A stretch of DNA of 64,000 nucleotides from positions 2,604,001 through 2,668,000 of the forward strand of contig NZ_CP034570.1 in the NCBI RefSeq assembly GCF_003970695.1, written 5' to 3'. The notes under the pieces are model-generated. The model saw nothing but the letters and a program-made list of their open reading frames with translations, had not been told where the DNA came from and did no database searches. A program made the position numbers and the translations under genes. The stretch comes from Maribacter sp. MJ134. GTDB taxonomy: Bacteria; Bacteroidota; Bacteroidia; Flavobacteriales; Flavobacteriaceae. Positions within the stretch are counted from its first letter, which is position 1, and the number at the start of each line of letters is the position of its first letter. This document shows positions 53,195 to 62,616 of the stretch, one piece after another.

Positions 53195-55657
53195 ATGAAT
53201 AGACGCGATTTGTATAACATAGCCGAGACCTGGTTCCAAGAGCAAAACTGGAAGCCCTTTAAGTTCCAAAAAGATGCTTGGACCGCTTTTCTACAGGGAA
53301 AAAATGGCCTACTGAACGCCCCTACAGGAAGCGGAAAAACTTATGCCCTTTGGTTTCCGATTGTGTTGAACTACATTAAAAAAAATCCCGACTACAAAAC
53401 AAAACATAAAAAAGGCTTAAAGGCTATTTGGATTACACCACTAAGAGCCCTTTCCAATGAAATTCAACAATCTGCCGAACGTATTACCCAAGATTTGGGA
53501 ACACAGATGACCGTTGGTATACGCACAGGTGATACCTCCGCCAAAGAACGTGCTAGGCAAAAAACGAAAATGCCAGACCTCCTTATCACCACACCAGAGA
53601 GTCTACAACTTTTACTATCCTCCAAAGGGTACGAAAAAGTGTTTAAGGATTGTACCGCCATTGTGGTAGACGAATGGCACGAGCTACTGGGCACCAAGCG
53701 AGGCGTTCAAATGGAGTTGGGACTATCCAGGTTAAAGGTCATCTCCAAAGATTTGCGCATATGGGGTATATCGGCAACAATAGGCAATTTAGGACAGGCA
53801 AGAGAGGTGCTGTTAGGTCCAGAAACAGCGGCATTAAAAAATTCAGTGCTAATCAAAGCCAAACTGAATAAAAAAATTACGGTAAAAAGCATCATCCCAA
53901 AAGAGATGGAAACCTTTCCATGGCGTGGTCATTTAGGTCTGCGTTTGTTAGAAGATGTAGTACCAATAATCAATAGTAGCAAAACCACCCTACTTTTTAC
54001 CAATACGCGCAGCCAATGCGAAATATGGTTTCAGAAAATACTGGAAAAACACCCGGAATATGCAGGCGAAATGGCCATGCACCATGGTAGCGTCAACAAA
54101 GAAACCCGGGTTTGGGTAGAACAAGCGATACGTAACGAAAGTCTAAAAGCAGTGGTCTGTACCTCCAGTCTGGACTTAGGGGTCGATTTTGCCCCGGTAG
54201 AAACGGTAGTTCAAATTGGCGGACCTAAAGGTGTTGCACGATTTTTACAACGCGCCGGAAGAAGCGGGCATAGACCAGGAAAAGAAAGTGTAATTCACTT
54301 TTTACCCACACACGCTATGGAACTTATTGAAGCATCTGCCATGCAACAAGCCGTTAAACAGGAAGCCGTTGAGGACAGGATCCCATACCTCAACAGCTAC
54401 GATGTCCTCTTGCAATACCTTACCACGTTGGCAGTATCAGATGGATTTTATCCCGATGAAATTTATAATGAGATCAAACAGACATTCTGCTATCAGTCGC
54501 TTTCACGAACTCAATGGCAATGGTTGTTGAATTTCTTGGTGATGGGCAGTCAAAGCCTTCAGTCGTATGATGAATACAAAAAAGTTGATGTGGAGGCGGA
54601 TGGAAAATTTAAGGTAACCAATCGTGGTATAGCCATGCGCCATCGTTTTCAGATAGGGACTATTGTCGGTGATGCCAATATCTCGGTACGCTACCAAAAA
54701 GGCGGGTACATTGGTTCTATCGAAGAATATTTCATTTCCAAGTTAACCCAGGGAGATGTCTTTACCTTCGCTGGGAGAAACCTAGAATTTATAAGGGTTA
54801 AAGGAATGCAGGCCCATGTTCGTAATTCTACCAAACGCACGAATAAGGTACCCAGCTGGATGGGAGGCAGACTAAGTTTCTCCGCTCAAATGTCAGAATT
54901 ATTGCGACAGGAACTGTACACGGCAACATTGGAAACAAAAGAGCAATCCATAGAAATTCAATCCTTGGCACCCATGTTCGCTAAGCAACGGGAAGAAAGT
55001 ATCGTTCCTAAGCCAAGTGAATTTTTAATAGAAACATTTAAAACAAGAGATGGGTACCACCATATCTTCTATCCTTTTGAAGGTCGTGCAGTGCACGAGG
55101 CCATGAGTAGTTTATTGGCCTATCGTATAAGTCTGCTTTCGCCCATAACCTGTTCCTTAGCGTATAACGACTATGGATTTGAATTACTATCGGACCAACA
55201 GATAAACATTCAAGAAGTTCTGGACAATGACCTTTTCACTACGGATTATATGTTAGGAGACCTTCAAAAGAGCCTGAATTCCAACGAAATGGCTCGCCGT
55301 AAATTCCGTGATATTGCCGTGATAAGCGGCATGGTATTTACCGGGTACCCCAACAAAGGCATAAAAATGAAGCACTTGCAAAGTAGTTCTCAACTCCTTT
55401 TTGATGTATTTAAAGATTTCGAGGATGATAATCTATTGTATCAACAGGCCTATACGGAAACCTTTGAACACCAGTTGGAAGAAGGCCGGTTACGACTGGC
55501 ATTGGAACGTATTGCACGGCAGGAAACCGTGTGGAAGCAATGCACAAAGGCCACACCGTTCTCATTTCCTATAATCACCGATAGATTGCGAGAAAAATTA
55601 TCCAGTGAAAAGTTGGCAGATAGAATAAAACGTATGACGGCCATTTTGATGAAGTAA
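53195..55657 (+). CDS. ligase-associated Lhr-type DEXH-box helicase
   Basis: The 820-residue superfamily 2 helicase has the Walker A motif NAPTGSGKTYALWFP (about 38-52), motif II VVDEWHELLG (DEWH), motif III ISATIG and motif VI QRAGRSGHRPG. A winged-helix and a large C-terminal domain follow, as in Lhr proteins. It should unwind or remodel DNA ends for the exonuclease and ligase encoded just upstream. It begins three bases after the ligase stop. About 300 bases with hairpin repeats separate it from pdeM. Confidence 0.95.
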   Translation: MNRRDLYNIAETWFQEQNWKPFKFQKDAWTAFLQGKNGLLNAPTGSGKTYALWFPIVLNYIKKNPDYKTKHKKGLKAIWITPLRALSNEIQQSAERITQDLGTQMTVGIRTGDTSAKERARQKTKMPDLLITTPESLQLLLSSKGYEKVFKDCTAIVVDEWHELLGTKRGVQMELGLSRLKVISKDLRIWGISATIGNLGQAREVLLGPETAALKNSVLIKAKLNKKITVKSIIPKEMETFPWRGHLGLRLLEDVVPIINSSKTTLLFTNTRSQCEIWFQKILEKHPEYAGEMAMHHGSVNKETRVWVEQAIRNESLKAVVCTSSLDLGVDFAPVETVVQIGGPKGVARFLQRAGRSGHRPGKESVIHFLPTHAMELIEASAMQQAVKQEAVEDRIPYLNSYDVLLQYLTTLAVSDGFYPDEIYNEIKQTFCYQSLSRTQWQWLLNFLVMGSQSLQSYDEYKKVDVEADGKFKVTNRGIAMRHRFQIGTIVGDANISVRYQKGGYIGSIEEYFISKLTQGDVFTFAGRNLEFIRVKGMQAHVRNSTKRTNKVPSWMGGRLSFSAQMSELLRQELYTATLETKEQSIEIQSLAPMFAKQREESIVPKPSEFLIETFKTRDGYHHIFYPFEGRAVHEAMSSLLAYRISLLSPITCSLAYNDYGFELLSDQQINIQEVLDNDLFTTDYMLGDLQKSLNSNEMARRKFRDIAVISGMVFTGYPNKGIKMKHLQSSSQLLFDVFKDFEDDNLLYQQAYTETFEHQLEEGRLRLALERIARQETVWKQCTKATPFSFPIITDRLREKLSSEKLADRIKRMTAILMK

Positions 55658-55954
55658 CAAAAGGCCTTCTGTCCCTCTAAGAGGGAATTACTCTTCCCTC
55701 TTGTAATGGTTAGTCCATAAAGCGAAATAAACAGGCTTAATTTATGTTGGGATGTTTTCCTAATTAATCGGTGCAGGTAGTAGTTTTTATCAAAGTAAAA
55801 CCTCCCTCCTTTTAAGGAGGGATTAAGGGAGGTGTCCATTCTCTTGTACATTTAATTCGTAACAATTAGTATTGATGTTTATTATACTTTTACAAACTCA
55901 TTATGCTGTTTTTAGAAAAAACTACAGTTAGGCAGTATTGGTTAAAAAAAATAA
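55658..55954. repeat. intergenic hairpin repeats between the helicase gene and pdeM
   Basis: This 297-base gap has no convincing gene. TCCCTC-TAA-GAGGGA (55672-55686) is a perfect small hairpin, and CTCTTCCCTC follows at 55691. CCCTCCTT (55804-55811) pairs with AAGGAGGG (55814-55821), and a second GGGAGGTG copy follows at 55828-55835. These match the pyrimidine/purine palindromes seen at 37781-37810. The rest is AT-rich. Confidence 0.6.
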
Positions 55955-56626
55955 ATGACCTGTCCCATCCAGATTAATGGCCACAACTTTGCAATGCATG
56001 CCTCTGGCGTCTTGTTTTGGGAAGAGCGATCTACGTTGTTGATCAGTGACGTGCATTTGGGGAAGGTCTCGCACTTTAGAAAATTTGGGGCGGCGGTACC
56101 GCAACAAGCCGTTCAGAAGAATTTTGATGTTCTAAATGAAAGCGTTGCATTTTTTAAACCGAGGACCATTGTTTTTATGGGCGATTTATTTCATTCTTCG
56201 CTCAACAAAGAATGGGGTTTATTTGAGGAATGGAGTGCGAAAATTACAGCTAAGTTGGTATTGGTATCTGGAAATCATGATATTATATCACCCTTGAGAT
56301 ATGAAGATTTGGGGATTACCGTGGTATCAGAACTAGACCTAGAAGGATTCTTACTTACGCATCACCCGGAAGAACGTGAAGGATGGTTTAATTTTGCGGG
56401 GCATATACATCCTGCCATTAAACTTACAGGACTAGGCCGGCAATCCGTAAGACTCCCCTGTTTCTTTAAGACGAAAAATCAAATGATCCTGCCTGCCTTC
56501 GGGGAATTTACGGGAACCTTTACGATGCAACCAACAGATGACTGTGAGGCCTACGCCCTTTTGGGCGATTCCGTGTTGAAAGTTCCTATCAAGGAAGTTA
56601 AAAAAAGAAGGCGTTCCGCTAGGTAA
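55955..56626 (+). CDS. pdeM: ligase-associated DNA damage response endonuclease PdeM
   Basis: The 223-residue calcineurin-like phosphoesterase has the metal motifs ISDVHLGKVSHFRKFG (Asp, His), MGDLFHSSLN, VSGNHD and GHIHPAI. PdeM proteins are the fourth member of the ligase-associated cluster and cut DNA with a two-metal site. Here it lies 297 bases behind the helicase gene, with hairpin repeats between, so its expression may be partly separate. Confidence 0.92.
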   Translation: MTCPIQINGHNFAMHASGVLFWEERSTLLISDVHLGKVSHFRKFGAAVPQQAVQKNFDVLNESVAFFKPRTIVFMGDLFHSSLNKEWGLFEEWSAKITAKLVLVSGNHDIISPLRYEDLGITVVSELDLEGFLLTHHPEEREGWFNFAGHIHPAIKLTGLGRQSVRLPCFFKTKNQMILPAFGEFTGTFTMQPTDDCEAYALLGDSVLKVPIKEVKKRRRSAR

Positions 56627-56694
56627 CCATTTGGGTTAATAATAGATACGGCCCGTACAGGTCTAATCGTTATTTTTACAGAAACCCATACCGC

Positions 56695-57492
56695 ATGAAA
56701 AAATACGCCATTCTTAATCTGGCCTCCGTCATTTTCGTTATTGTCGTTAATTACCTCTCCCAAGCATTACGGTTGAACAATACCACCATTGGCGAAATAA
56801 GTGCCACCTACGATAATCTGTTTACCCCGGCCTCATATGCCTTTTCCATCTGGGGCATCATCTTTTTAAGTCTACTCGCTTATGGTATTTTTCAGGTACG
56901 CCGAGCTTTTTTTAGTGATAAGAAGAGTGTGTTTATTGAACAGACCGGTTACTGGTTCTGTTTAGCCAATGTATTGAACGCGTCTTGGGTATTAGCATTT
57001 GTCTACGATTATACGGCCATGTCCGTTCTTATTATGTTGGGAATTTTATTTTCACTGTTGCAGGTAGTGCTACGAACCAACATGGAGCGATGGGATGCCC
57101 CTGTTTCCATTATTGCTTTTGTTTGGTGGCCCATTTGCATCTATAGCGGGTGGATTACCGTAGCAACCATTGCCAATTTTTCGGCCTATTTCAGTAAACT
57201 GGGATGGAACGGGAATCCGTTAACGGAGGTAAGTTGGACCATAATTCTGATTGTAGTAGCGGTAATCCTAAATCTGCTAATGATCGTAAAACGCAACATG
57301 CGGGAATTTGCATTGGTAGGCGTTTGGGCACTATTTGCCATTTATGTGAGGCATCAAGAGACTCAAGAAAATATTGCCCTTAGTGCTTTGATGGGAAGCA
57401 TCGTGCTTTTTATTGCCATCCTCGTGCATGGATACCAGAATAGAAAAACCAATTTTTTAAAAAAATTAATGGAAAGAACATCCAATACCTAA
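56695..57492 (+). CDS. TspO/MBR-related tryptophan-rich membrane protein
   Basis: The 265-residue protein has about eight predicted membrane helices and many Trp. The stretches FTPASYAFSIWGIIFLSLLAYGIFQ, WFCLANVLNASWVLAFVYD and FVWWPICIYSGWITVATIANF resemble TspO/MBR helices, but it is longer than classic TspO (about 160 residues). TspO proteins bind porphyrins and act in stress responses. Ligand and role are unknown here. Its stop overlaps the stop of the convergent flavoprotein gene. Confidence 0.65.
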   Translation: MKKYAILNLASVIFVIVVNYLSQALRLNNTTIGEISATYDNLFTPASYAFSIWGIIFLSLLAYGIFQVRRAFFSDKKSVFIEQTGYWFCLANVLNASWVLAFVYDYTAMSVLIMLGILFSLLQVVLRTNMERWDAPVSIIAFVWWPICIYSGWITVATIANFSAYFSKLGWNGNPLTEVSWTIILIVVAVILNLLMIVKRNMREFALVGVWALFAIYVRHQETQENIALSALMGSIVLFIAILVHGYQNRKTNFLKKLMERTSNT

Positions 57493-58838
57493 ACCATACT
57501 TTTAACATCGTTCACCCAGGAGGGATAGGTAAAAATAGTGGTCTTCAAATCTCTCGCCGTCATCTTCGCATTTATGGCCATGGTAAAAATATTGATGGTT
57601 TCGGCTGCTTCGGGACCCAAAAGGTGGGCGCCTACAATTTCGTCGGTTCTTTCGTTCAGTAGAATTTTATAACTGTAAACAGGCGCGTTGATTCTTTTGG
57701 CATTGAACCAAGCATTGGCAACACCTTGTTTGATTATTATATTTTTAAAGCGCGCTTGGGCCTCTTCTTCCGAATAGCCTACCGATGCGAGGTTGGGGAG
57801 CGTAAAAACCACCGAGGGTATCACTGGATACGACAGTTTTTTCTGTTTGCCCTCTAAAATGTTCTTCGCTGCAATATGACCTTCTAGCCCCGATAAGGGG
57901 GTAAGGGGCAATCCATTGGCGGAAACATCGCCACAAGCATACACAGCGGTGTTGCTCTTACTCTGCAAAAACGCATTGGTTTCAATACCGGCATCGCTGA
58001 ATAATACATTGGCCTTCTTCAAATCTAGCTGAGAAATAGCGGGAACCCTACCAGCGGTATTGAATAACATTCGGGATTTAAACGTTGGTTTTTTACCGCC
58101 TTTAATATAGGTAATCTTGTAATTCTTCCTTAGCTTTTGTAGCGAAGTAATTTTAGCCTTAAAAATATAGTCGATTCCCAATTTCTTGGAATAATGGGTG
58201 AGCTCTTTCACCAAATCCTTATCAAATGCGCTTAAAGGTCGCTCACCAGAATCGATGACGGTTACTTTAACTCCTGCCCGTACCGCAATATGGGCAAGTT
58301 CCATTCCTACATAGCCCGCCCCCATAAAAGTAATGTGTTTGGGCAGTGCCTTTAAATTTAAAAATTCGTCACTACTTTTTAAATGCTTATGCCCATCAAA
58401 GTTAAATTTCCGAGGTTCGTATCCGGTTGCAATGACGTAGTGTTTTGCGATAATCTTTTTACCTTCGACCAGCACCGTGCGCTCATCCAAAAATTTTGGA
58501 GATTGATGGTACAGGGTTATTCCCAAATTTTTTAATTTCTTCTCTGTGCTTTCGGGCACCTTGGCCGTAAATTTCTTTTTAAACTGCTGTAGCTTTTTCC
58601 AATTGAATTTTGGGGATTGTAAGATTTCCTTCTTTTTAAGGTTATGGGCATCTTCCAAAATTTCGGTCAATGACATCAAGACCTTTTTTGGGTCGCACCC
58701 CCTATTGGCACAAGTGCCTCCAAACTCTCTATTATCCACTATAGCGACCTTCTTACCCGCTTTTGCGCAAGTTTCCGCAACGGTCTGGCCCGCTATACCG
58801 CTTCCAATTACAAAAACATCGAATTCCTTTTCTTCCAT
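57489..58838 (-). CDS. pyridine nucleotide-disulfide oxidoreductase with altered C-terminal motif
   Basis: The 449-residue flavoprotein has the FAD loop VIGSGIAGQTVAETCAKAGKKVAIVD, the redox Cys pair GGTCANRGCDPKK (about 41-53), the NAD(P) loop MGAGYVGMELAHIAVRAGVKVTV and the second FAD motif AVYACGDVSANGLPLTPL. The C-terminal dimerisation domain should carry HPTxxE, whose His and Glu form the active-site base in glutathione and dihydrolipoyl reductases. Here it reads TYPSWVNDV, with Tyr in place of His and no Glu. It is therefore not a standard reductase of those classes. It may act on another disulfide, quinone or metal. It has no operon partner. Confidence 0.88.
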   Translation of the reverse strand: MEEKEFDVFVIGSGIAGQTVAETCAKAGKKVAIVDNREFGGTCANRGCDPKKVLMSLTEILEDAHNLKKKEILQSPKFNWKKLQQFKKKFTAKVPESTEKKLKNLGITLYHQSPKFLDERTVLVEGKKIIAKHYVIATGYEPRKFNFDGHKHLKSSDEFLNLKALPKHITFMGAGYVGMELAHIAVRAGVKVTVIDSGERPLSAFDKDLVKELTHYSKKLGIDYIFKAKITSLQKLRKNYKITYIKGGKKPTFKSRMLFNTAGRVPAISQLDLKKANVLFSDAGIETNAFLQSKSNTAVYACGDVSANGLPLTPLSGLEGHIAAKNILEGKQKKLSYPVIPSVVFTLPNLASVGYSEEEAQARFKNIIIKQGVANAWFNAKRINAPVYSYKILLNERTDEIVGAHLLGPEAAETINIFTMAINAKMTARDLKTTIFTYPSWVNDVKSMV

Positions 58839-59233
58839 CTTAACAAGTTGTTTTTATGAAATCTTCATTTCCTGTTAACACCGCACTATTGCTACCGTTG
58901 ATTAGATATCGGGCTCATAACTGGTAGGCAACAAGTTTTACATACCCGAAAAATACTAAACCAGTCCATGTCCTCGCACTGAGCCGCTAGGCACTGGAAG
59001 GTAAATCATTATTGATTTGGATGCAAATACCCAGACATTACAAATCTTGATTATCCAGTGAAATACATAATTCAGGTCTTTTCCTATTTCATTCTTCACT
59101 CCCATTTTTGTAACGCGTAGCCTGCGATACAAGTTCCGTTTTATTAGCGATATTTTATTGCTCACATTCGATAAAAATGAACGCAATACATTGAGGCTGG
59201 ATGTTTATATTTGCAGTTCACAAAATGTAACGG
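58839..59233. other. 395-base divergent gap between the flavoprotein gene and mfd
   Basis: I see no supported gene, RNA or strong hairpin in this stretch. A 76-codon frame on the minus strand (58956-59186) has no recognisable product. The only clear signal is the -7 box of mfd at 59206-59213. Confidence 0.6.
59206..59213 (+). promoter_or_regulatory. -7 box for mfd
   Basis: TATATTTG matches TAnnTTTG exactly and ends 20 bases before the TTG start of mfd. That spacing gives a normal short leader and supports the TTG start. Confidence 0.5.
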
Positions 59234-62200
59234 TTGACGCACTCCTCTATTCAACAACTGTTTTCACAGTCTTCCACCGCCGGAAAACTGAGGGATGCTA
59301 TTGCCAATTCCGTTTCGTCACCAAGTTCCATTCATTTAAAAGGCCTTACAGGTTCATCGCTCTCCTTTGTTTTGGCCGATGCTTTTTTGCAGAGCGATGC
59401 GCCCTTCCTTTTGGTTTTCAACGATAAAGAAGAAGCGGCGTATTTTCTCAATGATCTGGAAAAACTAATCGGTGAGAAAGATGTACTTTTTTATCCAGGA
59501 AGTTACCGCAGACCCTATCAAATAGAGGAAACGGATAACGCCAACGTACTTTTAAGGGCAGAGGTCTTGAACCGTATCAATTCCAGAAAAAAACCAGCGG
59601 TAATCGTTACCTATCCAGATGCACTTTTTGAAAAAGTGGTCACCAGAAAGGAACTGGATAAGAACACTTTAAAGATAAAACTAGCGGATACACTTTCTTT
59701 GGATTTCTTGAACGAAGTCCTTTTTGAGTATAAATTCAAGCGGGTGGATTTTGTGACGGAGCCAGGCGAATTTTCCGTGCGTGGTGGTATTGTAGATGTA
59801 TTTTCCTTTTCCCACGACGAGCCCTACCGAATAGAGTTTTTTGGTGATGAGGTGGACAGCATTAGAACTTTTGATGTAGAGACCCAACTTTCTACGGAAA
59901 AAGTGACCAAAATCACCATTATCCCTAACGTAGCGAATAAATTTTTAGAAGAGCGAAGAGAGAGTTTTTTAAATTACATCTCTTCTAAAACCATTGTTTT
60001 TTCAAAGAATACCGACCTTCTTTTTGGTCGCTTGGATGACTTCTTTGAAAAGGCCATAGCAGCTTTCAAAGAGCTCTCGGAAGACATAAAACATGCCGAA
60101 CCGGAAGAACTTTTCTTGAATGCGACGGAATTTAAAGCGCAGTTGGCAAATTTCATGTTGATTACATCTGGCGGGTCAGTGCTCCCTGCTACGCAAGAGA
60201 ACATCGTTTTCCATACCAAACCCCAACCCTCGTTCAATAAAAAATTTAATCTGCTGATTGAAAACCTGAACGATAATCATTCCAAAGGCTTTACCAATTA
60301 TATTTTCTGTGCGTCACAACAGCAGGCCAAGCGGTTTCATGACATTTTTGAAGAGGTCGGTAGGCTCGTACACTATAAGACTATCGTTTTTCCGCTCCAT
60401 CAGGGCTTCATATCCGATGATTTAAAGATTGTCTGCTACACGGACCATCAAATCTTTGAACGCTATCATAAGTTTCACCTTAAAAATGGGTACGCCAAAA
60501 AGCAGGCCATCACCCTTAAAGAACTCAATAAATTAGAAATTGGGGACTATGTAACCCATATTGACCATGGTATTGGCAAATTCGGCGGATTACAAAAAAT
60601 AGATGTCGAAGGGAAAAAGCAGGAAGCAATAAAACTGGCCTATGGAGAACGAGATATTCTTTACGTAAGTATTCATTCCCTTCATAAAATATCCAAGTTC
60701 AATGGGAAGGACGGCGCCCCACCAAAAATATACAAACTTGGTTCCGGAGCTTGGAAAAAGGTAAAGGACAAGACGAAATCCCGTGTCAAGAAAATTGCTT
60801 TCAACCTGATAAAACTCTATGCGAAAAGACGTTTGGAAAAAGGATTTCAATACGACCCGGACAGTTATCTTCAAAACGAACTTGAGGCCTCCTTTATCTA
60901 CGAGGATACGCCCGACCAAAGTACGGCGACCGCAGACATAAAAAAAGACATGGAGAGCGAACGCCCCATGGACCGTCTCATCTGTGGAGATGTAGGTTTT
61001 GGCAAAACGGAAGTCGCGATACGAGCGGCATTTAAGGCCGTAGATAATGGAAAACAAGTTGCTGTCTTAGTGCCGACTACCATATTAGCCTTTCAGCATA
61101 GCCGCACGTTTAGTGAACGTTTAAAGGAAATGCCCGTTACCGTAGATTATCTTAATCGGTTCAGAACAGCCAAAGAGCGAAGGGAAACCTTGGAAAAACT
61201 GGAAGCGGGCAAGGTAGATATTATTATTGGCACACATCAATTGGTGAACAAGAACGTAAAGTTCAAGGATTTAGGTTTGTTAATTGTAGATGAAGAACAA
61301 AAATTCGGTGTGGCGGTCAAGGATAAATTAAAATCGATCAAGGAAAATGTAGATGTGCTTACCTTAACGGCTACACCTATCCCAAGAACCCTTCAGTTCA
61401 GTTTAATGGCGGCTCGGGATTTGTCCGTAATCACTACCCCTCCACCCAATCGCTACCCCATTGAAAGTGCGGTAATCCGTTTTAACGAGGAAACCATACG
61501 CGATGCAATTACCTATGAAATACAACGTGGCGGACAGGTATTCTTTATCCATAACCGTATTGAAAATATAAAGGAAGTTGCGGGTATGATACAACGTTTG
61601 GTGCCAGATGCCAAAGTGGGTATTGGCCACGGCCAAATGGAAGGCAAAAAACTAGAACAATTGATGTTAAGTTTTATCAATGGTGCTTTTGATGTTCTGG
61701 TTTCTACGACGATTGTAGAAAGTGGGCTAGACGTTACCAACGCCAATACCATATTCATAAACAACGCCAATAATTTTGGGCTCAGCGATCTTCACCAAAT
61801 GCGTGGACGTGTAGGTCGCAGCAATAAAAAGGCATTCTGTTATTTCATTACCCCACCATATGAATCCATGACCAGTGATGCTCGCAAACGTATTGAGGCC
61901 CTGGAACAGTTTACCGAACTGGGAAGCGGGTTTAACATCGCCATGAAAGATTTAGAAATCCGTGGTGCCGGGGATTTATTGGGTGGCGAACAAAGCGGGT
62001 TTATTAACGAAATTGGTTTTGAAACCTATCAGAAAATCTTGGCCGAAGCTATAGACGAACTTAAGGAGAATGAGTTTAAAGACCTTTATGAAGAGGTAGA
62101 AGGTAAAGCGAACAAAGTCTTTATTAAAGAAACCCAGATAGATGCCGATTTTGAACTCTTATTCCCGGACGATTACATTAACAATATTACAGAGCGGCTA

Positions 62201-62584
62201 AACCTGTATACCGAACTGAACCAGATTAAGGATGAAGACGCTTTAAAGAATTTTGAAGCACAATTGGTAGACCGGTTCGGAGAATTACCCCCGCAGGCAG
62301 AAGACCTATTGAATTCGGTTCGTATCAAATGGATCGCCAATACCATGGGTATTGAAAAAATAGTAATGAAGCAGGGCAAATTAATCGGCTACTTCATTGC
62401 GGACCAGCAATCGGATTTCTACCAAACTGCCTCCTTTACCAGGGTATTACAATATGTTCAAAGTCATGCACATCTTTGTAAGATAAAAGAGAAAAAAACA
62501 CGTAACGGACTGCGCTTGTTGTTGGTCTTTGACGGCATCAGAAGTATAGACAGGGCCTTTTTAGCGTTAGAGCAGTTGAAATAG
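59234..62584 (+). CDS. mfd: transcription-repair coupling factor Mfd, TTG start
   Basis: The 1116-residue protein removes stalled RNA polymerase from damaged DNA and recruits UvrA. In order: UvrB-like N-terminal domains (about 1-400), the CarD-like RNA polymerase interaction domain (about 435-500, LEIGDYVTHIDHGIGKFGGL) and the translocase with Walker A ICGDVGFGKTEVAIRAAF, DEEQ (LLIVDEEQKFGV), TATPIPRTLQ and QMRGRVGRS. The TRCF C-terminal domain (about 970-1080) follows. No ATG is available near the expected start. The TTG at 59234 gives MTHSSIQQLFSQSS, which fits, and a perfect -7 box lies just upstream. Confidence 0.95.
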   Translation: MTHSSIQQLFSQSSTAGKLRDAIANSVSSPSSIHLKGLTGSSLSFVLADAFLQSDAPFLLVFNDKEEAAYFLNDLEKLIGEKDVLFYPGSYRRPYQIEETDNANVLLRAEVLNRINSRKKPAVIVTYPDALFEKVVTRKELDKNTLKIKLADTLSLDFLNEVLFEYKFKRVDFVTEPGEFSVRGGIVDVFSFSHDEPYRIEFFGDEVDSIRTFDVETQLSTEKVTKITIIPNVANKFLEERRESFLNYISSKTIVFSKNTDLLFGRLDDFFEKAIAAFKELSEDIKHAEPEELFLNATEFKAQLANFMLITSGGSVLPATQENIVFHTKPQPSFNKKFNLLIENLNDNHSKGFTNYIFCASQQQAKRFHDIFEEVGRLVHYKTIVFPLHQGFISDDLKIVCYTDHQIFERYHKFHLKNGYAKKQAITLKELNKLEIGDYVTHIDHGIGKFGGLQKIDVEGKKQEAIKLAYGERDILYVSIHSLHKISKFNGKDGAPPKIYKLGSGAWKKVKDKTKSRVKKIAFNLIKLYAKRRLEKGFQYDPDSYLQNELEASFIYEDTPDQSTATADIKKDMESERPMDRLICGDVGFGKTEVAIRAAFKAVDNGKQVAVLVPTTILAFQHSRTFSERLKEMPVTVDYLNRFRTAKERRETLEKLEAGKVDIIIGTHQLVNKNVKFKDLGLLIVDEEQKFGVAVKDKLKSIKENVDVLTLTATPIPRTLQFSLMAARDLSVITTPPPNRYPIESAVIRFNEETIRDAITYEIQRGGQVFFIHNRIENIKEVAGMIQRLVPDAKVGIGHGQMEGKKLEQLMLSFINGAFDVLVSTTIVESGLDVTNANTIFINNANNFGLSDLHQMRGRVGRSNKKAFCYFITPPYESMTSDARKRIEALEQFTELGSGFNIAMKDLEIRGAGDLLGGEQSGFINEIGFETYQKILAEAIDELKENEFKDLYEEVEGKANKVFIKETQIDADFELLFPDDYINNITERLNLYTELNQIKDEDALKNFEAQLVDRFGELPPQAEDLLNSVRIKWIANTMGIEKIVMKQGKLIGYFIADQQSDFYQTASFTRVLQYVQSHAHLCKIKEKKTRNGLRLLLVFDGIRSIDRAFLALEQLK

Positions 62585-62616
62585 ATTATAGTTTTAATTT
62601 AATATCTCATAATTGT

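Noticed and set aside
58956-59186. A 76-codon minus-strand frame in the gap before mfd
   Set aside because: Composition is unlike a protein family I know, it has no promoter or partner, and it overlaps the mfd promoter.
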